Below are positions 1 through 9,624 of a stretch of 64,000 nucleotides of DNA, in pieces. Position 1 is the stretch's first letter; the number at the start of each line of letters is the position of its first letter. Position numbers and translations under genes: made by a program. This stretch comes from Welwitschia mirabilis (Eukaryota > Gnetophyta > Gnetopsida > Welwitschiales), in contig JBOZIK010000001.1 in NCBI GenBank assembly GCA_051453625.1, positions 104,388,317-104,452,316 on the forward strand. The letters run 5' to 3'. The notes under the pieces are model-generated. The model saw only the letters and a list, made by a program, of their open reading frames with translations. It did not search any database and was not told the origin of the DNA.

Positions 1-1662
1 AAGTTATTATTAAAACTTTATATTATTAGAAGCTACATTTAAACCAAGTCTTCACTTTGAATAACTACAAGATAATAATTGATAATTTCATTAGGACTCA
101 TCCTTGGCATGACAACACTCTGCTTTTATGAGATAAGTATATACATACCTCTCGGAGGTTTATCATTAAAGATTCTTCGAAATAAGCCAAGTTAATAAAT
201 TGCATTTAGTGGTTTGCCTATTTTCTTAAGTGTTTAACTTGAAACTGGAAGTGGATGGATGAGTTGATAATGTGGCCATAGCTTTACAGAAGCTAGAAGT
301 TTCTAAGAAGCCAACAATTAGAATTAGGAAATTAATTAAAGATAATCTTCAGCATCCATGCAACATGGTATCTAGTGACACTCCTTTAGAAACCAAGACA
401 TAATTTGGAACATAATACTTGATAGTTAAGAGCTTAAGCTATCATAACATACAGATGTTAATTAAGAAAGAAATCTGGCCAAAACAGGTTATGAATAATC
501 ATATTAATAATTTTAGGTCTCTAAATCTGAAAATAGGTTAAAGTTTAAAAATGCCATTTTATAGATTTCTTTCTTTCCTTAGACTTCCTTAGTGCCTAAA
601 TTTTGCATGATCTATTATTTGACTATCTGTTAAGGATGGTTACAATAAATCTAGGGTTTTGTCATCATATGTTGGACCATATTTATGGAGCATCTATTCA
701 TAGAATGAAGCTTACTTCTACTTTTTTCCTCAACTAGTTATTATACTAATGGAGTTCTCTTTCATAGTTATTTCTGCTATACATATTATAATCCTTAGCT
801 ACATGCTAATTCTTTAACTAGGTAATCATAGTATTATATGACTAAACTCGTAATCTTGATTAAATGGAATATGCACATAGGTATTTTAGCTTACAAGGCT
901 AGATTTAGCTAACTCTAAATTGATCTCAAGCTCTTGTATATTTATTTGACCTATGCTTACATAACTTTGGCCTTATTTCATACATTCTGACCTTGACTTA
1001 TGAGGCTTCAAGATACTACAACTACTAACCTTTAAAGTTGAAATTTCAACTAGATTATATAAGCAAAAGTATTAAGAGACATTGAAAGAAGCACAAAAAA
1101 AAAGGGAGGAGGAGGAGGAGGAAGGTGGGAAGGGGAGGGAAAGGGGGAAGAGAGAGAGAGAGAAGAAAAGAAAAAAAGAAAGAAAGAGTGTAGAGTGGAA
1201 GATACTTACAATTTATGAGCTTGTGCTTGAGGAATTTCTACATAACATTTTTAGAGGTGACTGTCACGGATTAGAATGAGAGAATGTTGTGTTACATACT
1301 TGATTTTATAGTTTTAAATTTATTAGTCTAAGTTTATTTTAATTTTGTTCAAAGCAAAAAGATCATTGAGATATTTTGGCTTATGAAATTGAATGGTTTT
1401 CAACCATTGGTAAATATAATCCACTGTGTTCTTAGAGTTCTTTGCAAAAGCAATTATGTAGCCTTTACCTAGCCTCTTATGAAAGATATGCTAGTTTCTA
1501 ACATTTTCCCTCATCTTGTAGTCATTATGGCTTAGGAAATGGGGAAAGATCATGTACAACAAAAGAATTTTAGTGAATTTTCGAGTTGATATACATATAT
1601 AGTACAACTTTTAAAGCATATGTCTGAAGTCAAAGTAAAGAGTAGAGGAAGAAGAGAAATTA
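1..1662. other. AT-rich intergenic DNA, no gene seen
   Basis: No coding motif, RNA gene or transposon end was recognised on either strand, apart from the purine tract listed separately. The short open frames have low-complexity or unremarkable translations. The right edge abuts the target duplication of Copia-1. Confidence 0.6.
1101..1187 (+). repeat. Polypurine tract with G-quadruplex potential
   Basis: About 90 bases are almost purely A and G: a GGA microsatellite, then G-runs, then GA and GAAA repeats. Between 1127 and 1147 there are four runs of three or more G separated by one to three bases, which fits the usual intramolecular G-quadruplex pattern. A 65-residue open frame across it (1082-1279) is a Lys/Glu/Arg-rich translation of the repeat and is not a credible gene. 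Confidence 0.75.
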
Positions 1663-1667
1663 TAGAG
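1663..1667. repeat. Target site duplication TAGAG, left of Copia-1
   Basis: TAGAG directly precedes the TGTTAAG start of the left LTR. The same five bases directly follow the CA end of the right LTR at 10969-10973. Five-base duplications are standard for Ty1/copia integrase. Confidence 0.93.
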
Positions 1668-1825
1668 TGTTAAGTTAATATTTGCCAATTTGATGTCAAA
1701 GTAATGTTTTCTATTTAGCAAAACATGTTGTACCCTATGCAGAAAATATTGATCATTGCAAGTTAGAAGCTTAAAACAATTTGTCATAATTTGAACGTGG
1801 ACCTGTTAGTTTTCATATCCTCTTG

Positions 1826-2340
1826 AGGGATTGACTGGATTCCTAAGGGGTTGATTGCACCTAAATCATACACTAAAATGAACTAAATTCAGATGGGTCG
1901 ACAGACACATGAGGGATCGACTGGACCTATGCATCCAATACTTCATAGTCAATTATCAAGGGATCGACTGAATTCCTGAGAGGTTGACTGAACCTAAGCA
2001 TCAAACTTTCATAGTTGATCATCAAGTGGTCGCCCAAATTCTTGAGGAGTCAACCATACCTAAAGTGATGTGTTCATCCTTTGTTAGCAAGGGGTCAACT
2101 AGACATGTATGGGGTTGACCGGACTTGAAGCGGAAAAATAATATTGAATTTTTTTCTAAATAAGGGGAAAATCAAATGAATATGTAGGCAACTGGATAAG
2201 TGATTGACCAGATCTTGAGGGATCGACTGGATATGGAGACATAAGAAAGAGCGATCAACTAGAAGAACATGAGGATGACCAACTTTAGTGATGATACTAG
2301 ATGAGGTCGACCAGACTTTCAAGGGGTCGACCGGTCGTGA
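1826..2340 (+). repeat. Array of degenerate GGGGTCGACYGGA motifs in U3
   Basis: About sixteen variants of a short motif, best forms GGGGTCGACCGG and GGGATCGACTGGA, recur roughly every 25-45 bases with unrelated sequence between. Most keep one orientation. The core GTCGAC is palindromic. The right LTR has the same array (about 9783-10290), and a variant array fills the U3 of Copia-2. A regulatory or packaging role is possible but is inference; Sirevirus elements are known to carry repeated CCGGACT-type motifs in non-coding DNA. Confidence 0.8.
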
Positions 2341-2428
2341 TAGAAATGGGATTTTTCTAGCTATTATGAACCCATTTTTATCTATTAAAAGGTCATTTTT
2401 ATTTTTAAAAATCCTAATAGACTTTTAC

Positions 2429-2437
2429 TATATATTT
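2429..2437 (+). promoter_or_regulatory. TATA-like element of Copia-1 5' LTR
   Basis: TATATATTT sits downstream of the motif array and is preserved at 10384-10392 in the other LTR despite LTR divergence. Its place between U3 motifs and a less repetitive R/U5 part fits an LTR promoter. Confidence 0.5.
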
Positions 2438-3026
2438 ACCAAGAGCCAAAATCATTGTACCACTATTAAATCTTTACAAAATCATTATTGTACTCATTGA
2501 CATATTCTACTTTACCAAAGATGAACCAAAAGCTATTGTTATCATTGTGTACTTGGTCAAGCCAGTTGCACTGTATGCTTGTGGATTGTACCATCTTCTC
2601 AAGTAGTGTAGAAACACCATTCTTAAGCTAGAGATTATGTGAAACCTATGCATTTTGGCACGCCATTGTTATTGCTTCGTATTCTTACTAGAGGTTGAGA
2701 ATGAGCCTTAGAAAAATCTGATTGTAAAGGTTACAAGTGAACCTAGAATAACTGGAGAAAGATTAATAGAGATCTGAATAAGGCTTGGTAGAAGATAATT
2801 GTCAAGAGTGGAATAGGGGGTTTCCTGAACCACTATAAATCTTTTGTACATCCTCTTTGATATTTTTATGCTTTTTGTTCTTTGTTTTTCATAATAGTTT
2901 CAGATTTATTTGCATAAGTTTTTAGTTTTTATTTTGAGTAAAGTTATTTTTGTGAATGCATTCAATTATTTTTCAAATTCTATTTAACCTTCTCTCCCCT
3001 CTCTCTAGGGTTCTCGATTCTACATT

Positions 3027-3042
3027 TTGTATCAGAGCTTGG
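3027..3042 (+). promoter_or_regulatory. Primer binding site, initiator Met tRNA
   Basis: TTGTATCAGAGCTTGG, two bases after the LTR end, matches the complement of the plant initiator Met tRNA 3' end (TGGTATCAGAGC and onward) with one mismatch. This tRNA primes most plant copia elements. Confidence 0.9.
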
Positions 3043-3105
3043 TAGAGTCTATGTTAGATCTTAACAGGTCTAAACTCTAGAACTCAAAAATAAGTAATCC
3101 TTTAG

Positions 3106-4610
3106 ATGATTTTTTCATTGGTCGTTCACCCATATTTTATGGATCAAACTGGCCGTTCACCCATATTTAATGGATCAAACTATGTGTATTGGAAATCCCG
3201 AATGAGAATCTTCCTTAGGTTTTCAGATACAGACATTGAAGAGATCATTTACAATAGTTGTACTGTGCCTACTCTGACTAAAATTGATGTTCATAGAAAT
3301 ACCATTGTAATAGCAAAAACTAAAAACCAATGGATCCCCACTGATAGATTCAAAACCACAATAAACGCTCATGCTTTTAATGTGATATTTTGTGCAGTTT
3401 GTGTAGATGATTTTAAACAAATTGTAAAATGTGAAAATGCAAAAGAAGTTTGGGACATCCTTGAGATTATAAGAAACATCCACTATCAAGTAGGTCAAAT
3501 TCCAAATGCTCACTTCCAAATTTAAAGACATTCATATGGACGAGGAAGAGACTCTATAGGAATTCTTTACCAAACTTACTGACATCCTAAATTCCATGGC
3601 CAGTCTAGGTAAAAGAATGGATGAAGTAAAGGTAATTTGAAAAGTATTGAGATATCTTCTAAAAAATTTAAGCCAAACATCAATAATTAAAGAAAGCAAG
3701 AATATAAACTTTATGGTGCTTGAGGAATTGCAAGGTAATTTACAAACTTATAAATTGAAATTTTATAAAGAAATGTATTACTTTAAAATATGTGTAGGAA
3801 GAATATAGGTCAGAAAAATAAGATGAAGATCTTGATAATGATGAAGTTGCCCTAATAGCAAGGAGCTTTAAGAAATTTTGATACAGAAGAAAGAAAGAAG
3901 GTAAGCCAAGTAGAGGAATAAAAAGAGGTCACTTCAAGTTCAAAAGATATCAAGACAAAGGGAAAGAGGTCCAATGTTATGCATGTAAAGGCTATAGACA
4001 CATTGCAAATGAGTGTTCAAACAATAAGAGAGAACAAAGAAAGTCAAAGACATCTTCATTCATTACTACATAAAACAATTTCTAGCCAAGATTCAGATGG
4101 AAATTAAAGGCTCTCTTTTATGGCAATTATGCCTCCATTACAGAACCTTCCTAGCTCATATGAACCTGATGATTTGGATCTCATTGAAAAAGACTAGAAT
4201 GAACTTGAAGACATCTATTAGGAACTTTACATGGAGTTTGAAAAGTTAGCAAAATACATCAATGATCTAAACAAGATTGTGAAAACTCTCATCAAAGAAA
4301 AAGAGAAATTGGAAATGAAGTACAAGATGGTCAAATCTAAAAATTCCAAACTTTTACTAAAGGTAAAGAACTTGTTACATTTTGTTAATAAATTTTCAAG
4401 TTATTTTACTAAATTAGAATAGTTTTTTAGAATATGGAAACTATCTTATGATAAGATATGTCTCAAACTCATCACCCAAGGCCACAAAATCAGCAAAATC
4501 AAGTAACTTGGTAAAATAAGTTTATTTCTAGAGTTGTATGTAATTTTTGTGGTAATTCAGGTCATTTTAAGTTATTTTGCAATGCTAGAAAATTAGTATT
4601 ATTTTAAAAT
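3106..4610 (+). pseudogene. gag: Copia-1 gag (broken)
   Basis: Gag forms the particle shell and binds RNA. The N-terminal part (open 3106-3525) has FNGSNYVYWKSRM and KEVWDIL, typical of the copia gag N-terminus and UBN2 region. A first CCHC knuckle lies at 3975-4016 (CYACKGYRHIANEC), a Lys/Glu/Leu-rich likely coiled coil at 4231-4420, and a second CCHC knuckle at 4539-4580 (CNFCGNSGHFKLFC). Two knuckles around a coiled coil are a Sirevirus trait. Several stops and frame changes break it. A 31-bp tandem duplication at 3120-3181 shifts the frame at the N-terminus, so the true start cannot be fixed. Confidence 0.85.
3120..3181 (+). repeat. 31-bp frameshifting tandem duplication in gag
   Basis: 3120-3150 and 3151-3181 are two adjacent copies of one 31-base unit with two differences by eye. 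The unit encodes the conserved P-x-FNGSNY region. Because 31 is not a multiple of three, the first copy is read in another frame (VVHPYFMDQT) while the second gives the expected RSPIFNGSNY. Confidence 0.88.
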
Positions 4611-4659
4611 GTTTTAGTACCTTTCCTTTCAAATTTGCTTTAAGAGAAGGTGTATCACA

Positions 4660-7600
4660 TTAGTTTAAAATGACAAAGTAGGTGAGAGATGATAATTTGA
4701 AAAGCCTTTTGATTCAAATATCTTTCAAGGTATCAAATGGAACTAGTTGATATTTGGACAATGGCTGCTCTCGACATATGATGAGAGACAAGTTTAGATT
4801 CAAATAGCTAGATGAATTTGATGGTTAAGAAGTTACTTTTGGTGATAATAAAAGAGACAAAATCAAAGGAATCAGAAGCATTAGTGGAGGTAACTTACCC
4901 AAAATAAATGAAGTTTTATATGTAAATGCTTTAAAGCATAATTTTCTTAGCATTAGTCAAATTTATGATAAAGCTCATAAGATTGTTTTTAATAGTATGA
5001 AATGCAAATTTAGACATGACAAAACCAATGATATTATTCTCAAAGTAAATCAAGTAGATAATGTCTATAGCATTGATTAATCATTTTCTACTTGTTTTTC
5101 TTCATGTTAATCAAGAAGAGCTTTAGCATAAATTTTTAGCCATGTAAACTATGATCATTTAAAAATGATTATTAGAAAAGAAATTGTCAGAGGAATTTCA
5201 AAAATTAATATTGAAAAACATGGTCTTTGTGATGTGTGCCAAAAAAAGAAAACAAGTAAGAACATCACGTAAAAGTAAAAACCAAGTTTCCACAATAATG
5301 CTTTTAGATCTTATTCATATGGATTTGGTAGGACAAGCCTAAACTCAAAGTCTAGGAGAAAAACACTATTTTTTAGCTATGATTGATTATTACTCAATAT
5401 ATACTTGGGTTACCTTTCTTACAAATAAATCTAAAATGTATAAACATTGGATTAAAATATGCAACAAGATTGAAAATGAAAAAGGTTATACCATAAACAA
5501 AATAAGAAGTAATCATAATGATGATTTTGAAAACTATTTATTTGAAAAGTATTGTATTGACAATGGTATTGGTCACTAATTTTTAGCCTCTAAAATGCCT
5601 CAACAAAATGGAATTATTAAGATGAAAAATAGAATCCTCTAAGAAATGATAAGAACGATGTTGAATGACAAGAAGGTTCTAAAAACTTTTTGTTCTGAGG
5701 TTATTAGCATCACTTGTTATATCATAAACAAAGTTTACCTTAGACTGGGAATGGATAAAACTCCTTATGAGCTATGAAAAGGAAGACAACCAAATGTTTC
5801 ATACTTTAAAGTTTTCAAAAGTAAGTGCTTTGTATTAAGAAATAGAAAACACCTAAGCAAGTTTGAATCTAAATCTGATGAAGCAATATTTTTAGGATAT
5901 TCAACTAAAAATAGAGCTTACTGTGTTCTAAACAAGATATGCTTAACTATAAAAGAGTAAATAAATGTACAAATAGATGATGTTATCACAAAACCTATTT
6001 CTTCCAATGAGGAAGAAAACATATCTCCAAGTACTCCCACATCAAAAGAAAATTCAATCAAAAAGAAAGAAGAAGTTTCAATAAAAAAAGTCACTACTAA
6101 AAAGTTTAAAGAGATAAAGGATCACATTTTGGGGTCTACCATTGGATATGTTAGCTCAAATATTAGAACAATATACTCTACAAAGAATTTTTATGCTCAC
6201 ATTTATCATGTTTTACAAATTAAACCTACGAAATTTGAAGAATAAGAACCCCATGAAGAGTGGATGATGATCATGCAAGATGAGTTACACCAATTCAAAA
6301 CAAATAATGTTTGAAAGCTTGTTGAAAAGCCATAAGACAAAAATATTATTAGGACAAAGTGGGTCCTTAAAAATAAGTGTTATGAGTAAAACAATATAAT
6401 CAAAAACAAAGCAAAATTAGTGGCATAAGGCTACAAGAAAAACGAAAGTATTGATCTTTATGACACTTTGCTCCTATTACAAGGCTTAATAGCATTAGAA
6501 AGTATTTATCTTATGCAGGTTTTAAAAATATTAAAGTGTATCAAATGAATGTAAAAAGTGACTTTTTAATGAAAAACTTAATGAAGAAGTATATGTAGAA
6601 AAACTGTAAGGATTTATGGATCCTCATAAACTTAATTATGTGTTTAGACTTAAGAAGGCTTTATATGAGTTAAATCAAGCTCCAAGAGCTTAGTATGAGA
6701 AATTAGTCACATTTATAAATGAAAATGATTATATCCATAAAATAGTAGATAAAACATTTTTTGTTAAGAACTTGAAAAAGGATTCTATTATTATTCAAAT
6801 TTATGTGGATGATATAATCTTTGATGCCTCTAGTGAAGTTTTATCAAAAGAATTTGCAAATATCATGATAATACACTTTGAGATGAGTATGCTTAATGAA
6901 GCTAGAATGTCTCTTGGCTTATAAATTAAGCAATTAAAAAATGAAATTTTTATATCTTAGTCTAAATATACAAAGGATTTTATCAAATGATTTAGATTAG
7001 AGAATGCTAAAATAACTAACACACCTATGTCTACTTTATGTAAAGTTAGTCTAAATGAACATGGAAAATCAATAAACCAGAAACTTTATAGAAGTATAAT
7101 AGAAAGTTTGTTATATCTAACTGCAAGCAGACCTAATATTATGTTTAGTGTTATTGTGGATGCAAGATACCAAACCCAACTGAAAAAATCATACCTACAA
7201 GCAATCAAAAGACTAATAAGATATATAAAAGGTACATGTGATTTTAGATTATGGTATCCAACAAAGACATCATTTGAGCTTATAGGATTTAATGATGTAG
7301 ATTAGGCTAAATGTAAGGATGATAAAAAAATACAAGTGGTAATTATTTTCTATTAGGATTATGATTATTGAAATGGGTTAGTAAAAAGAAAAACTTGATT
7401 TTCCTTTCAATAGCAGAAGCTGAGTATATTGCAGCTGGGAGTTATTGTGTTCATCTTCTTTGGATAAAGGAAATGCTAAAGAATTTTGATATAGTTTTTG
7501 AATAGGTTTAATTTTTTTTTTTAGTAATAACACTAGTGCAATTAATATTTGTAAAAGTCTTATTTAACATTGAAGAACTAAATATATTTAGTTAGAACAC

Positions 7601-7740
7601 CATTTTCTAAGAGATCAAGTTAAAAAAGGGAAATATTTCTATGAAATTTATTAGTACATATTGTCAACTTGCTGATATTTTTACTAAACCCATAAATTTC
7701 GATAATTTTCTTCTTCATAATGAACTGGGAGTTATCTCTT
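4660..7740 (+). pseudogene. pol: Copia-1 pol: protease-integrase-RT-RNase H (broken)
   Basis: Domains follow copia order. Protease: YLDNGCSRHM at 4751 with the active triad D-S-G changed to D-N-G. Integrase: DLVG near 5320 keeps the first Asp, but RSNHNDDFEN replaces the usual S-D-H and IIKMKN replaces VVERKN, so two catalytic acids look lost; the CDVCQ half of the HHCC finger remains near 5230. RT: VYQMNVKSDFL near 6535 and the catalytic YVDDIIF intact at 6802-6822. RNase H: the Asp before a broken Trp at 7300-7305, and IAEAEYIAAGSY near 7410. The TKPI end is near 7682. Stops replace expected Trp at 4748, 5775, 6691 and 7303 and expected Gln elsewhere. It cannot make a polyprotein. Confidence 0.9.
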
Positions 7741-8106
7741 CATCCTTTAACTGATTACAGGGTGATTGACTAAATCTAAAATTCAGTTGATCGAATGTGA
7801 TTAGTTAACCAGAATGAAAATTTGATCATCGAGATCTAAAGTACTATGATCCATGCCTCGACGGGTTAATCAAACCTCAAACTGGTCAACTGGACCTATA
7901 GGATTATAGTGTGATAAAAAAGGTGATGGACCCAATTTCATTATCAAATCTCATTTTATCATCTATTTCTTTAAAACCTAGTGGAGTCCAAACCCTAACC
8001 ATTATCTTGTAGCCATCTATCTCCTTCAGATCTAGTTTTTATTTTAGGGTTTCTTGTCTTAAAATTCCTATCACATGATTACAAAGATTGAGAATCCCTC
8101 TAGAAG
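7741..8106 (+). other. Copia-1 spacer between pol and accessory ORF, with motif copies
   Basis: No coding potential was seen. About 7750-7905 holds degenerate copies of the LTR motif (GATTGACTAA, AGTTGATCGAA, GACGGGTTAATC, GGTCAACTGGACC). Copia-2 has the same arrangement at about 58640-58960. The rest leads into the accessory ORF. Confidence 0.6.
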
Positions 8107-9138
8107 GTGATAAAAAGAGTTTCTAGCAAAGATCCTTCATATTTCTACTATGAAATGTATGAAGAAGCCACAAAAAAGTTTGCTCAGAAGTTTGAGAAGA
8201 AGCCAGTGTGCCAAGACAGGGCTATTACTACCACAAAGCTCAAGGAACTCAGAGATGTGATGCAACTATTACAAGATCTAGATTTTTCTTACTTCCTCAA
8301 TGTTTCAAGACTTGCCTATCCCATTCTTATTAAGATGTTCTATCGTAATGCCTCTTATGATGCCAATAATGCAACCCTGAAAACTGTGGTTTTGGGAAAG
8401 AAGATAAAGTTCACTATAAACTACATTGCTACCATTACTAATCTTTCAAGAGGAAATTATGAAGAGTTTTGTCATCTTCATAACTTCATGAAAGACAAAG
8501 TCAAGATAACAAGAGAACTTTATGATAAGTTTCACAGGTGGAAAACCACCCTTTCTACTTCCCTCCTTACCCTAAAGTACAGGTTTTTGCATTTGGTGTT
8601 AACCTATAACTTCTTACCTTTGGGGGGATATCATGATGAGACCTTCAACTATAGGACATATTTAATGTATTTGGTAGGAACTAGGCACTCTATTAATGCT
8701 CCTACTATAATAATGAAGAATATGATCTCCCAATTAAAGTTTCACAGGACTAGGACTCTTCCTTACTCATTGTTGATTGCAAATCTTTGTCGTCATTATA
8801 GAGTCCAGCTTTACTCAAAGTTATAAATCCTTAATCCTATGTCAGCTATTGGGCATGTGATGTTGTCTTGCATGCATATCTTTGTAGGTTCCAAAAAGTC
8901 CTGTAAATCTCCTTCTCCTAAGCAAGCCTTACAAGAGGAGACTCTTTCATACCTGAGGAGGAAAGACTCTTGTACTAAGCATATGAAAGAATCTCTGATT
9001 ATAACTGGGTATGAGATTATGAATACTTTAGAGAAAGCCTTAAGCTTAGCACAGAAGGCAGCCAAAGAAGAAGAAGAAAAAGTGAAAGAGGAATATTCTA
9101 AAGAAGAATTGGAGGAGAAAGCCAAGGAATCGGATTAA
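8107..9138 (+). pseudogene. Accessory ORF of Copia-1, open except one TAA
   Basis: 8107-8826 (239 residues) and 8839-9138 (99 residues) are in one frame, separated only by a TAA at 8824-8826, giving 343 codons with one stop. The first codon is GTG, perhaps a mutated ATG, after a TAG at 8101; the next in-frame ATG is near 8155. The N-terminal half is helix-rich and Lys-rich. The middle has MFYRNASYD, then a hairpin-like stretch and LTYNFLPLGGYHDETFNYRT, resembling the domain annotated as putative plant transposon protein. The C-terminus is a Lys/Glu coiled coil ending in KESD. No signal peptide or membrane span was seen, so an envelope role is not supported. Function is unknown. It is far less damaged than the gag-pol beside it. 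Confidence 0.75.
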
Positions 9139-9612
9139 TATTCTCTTTGTGGTTTTATGAATTTTTCATGCTTGTGTTTCTTCTCTCCTTTGTCATCAGT
9201 GCCAAAATGGGGAGAATTATTCCGTTGTTTATGCTAATTTGTTTAGGTGTAACTACTCTTAATGAGTACTTTTTTATATAATATTCAACTTTTCAGTAAT
9301 AGAAATGCATTTTGTTATAATTTCTCTTACATTTTTTAGTGCACATCTATCTTCTCATGAACTATAATTGTCGTTATATCTTATGGCTATGAAATAATTC
9401 GTGATTAAAATGTTTACATATGTTTTGGATTTTACACGCCTCATAAATTATACTACAAGTTGTTTTAATTATGACACAAATTAAAAACTCTTTACAGATG
9501 TCTTATTTGATATCAATGTTCAATACCAATTGCAAATTTAATGGGAATTTTCTAAGTGCGAGATTTTTCAAAATTAATATTTTCAACTAAGAATAAGTTT
9601 GTAATCAATGTC
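9139..9612 (+). other. Copia-1 3' untranslated region
   Basis: AT-rich sequence lies between the accessory ORF and the polypurine tract. No motif array and no coding signal were seen. Confidence 0.6.
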
Positions 9613-9624
9613 AAAGGAGGAGAT
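9613..9624 (+). promoter_or_regulatory. Polypurine tract of Copia-1
   Basis: AAAGGAGGAGAT immediately precedes the 3' LTR. This is the expected site of plus-strand priming. Confidence 0.8.

Larger units (their letters stand above)
1668..3024 (+). repeat. Copia-1 5' LTR
   Basis: It starts TGTTAAG and ends TCTACA, 1357 bases long. It aligns along its length to 9625-10968. U3 carries the GTCGACYGG-like motif array (1826-2340). A TATA-like element lies at 2429-2437, at the matching place in both LTRs. The end is fixed by the primer site two bases downstream. Confidence 0.92.

Noticed and set aside
1082-1279. 65-codon Lys/Glu-rich open frame
   Set aside because: It is a translation of a GA/GGA microsatellite and has no support as a gene.
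2095-2322. Minus-strand 75-codon frame in the Copia-1 LTR
   Set aside because: It lies inside the repeated motif array of a non-coding LTR; no domain.
1826-2340. Motif array considered as a CRISPR array
   Set aside because: The repeats are short and degenerate, spacers are irregular, and the context is a eukaryotic LTR.
8107-8826. Accessory ORF considered as a host gene captured by the element
   Set aside because: A related frame at the same place in Copia-2 and its transposon-type domain argue that it belongs to the element family.
8107-9138. Accessory ORF considered as an envelope-like protein
   Set aside because: No signal peptide, membrane span or furin-type site was seen.
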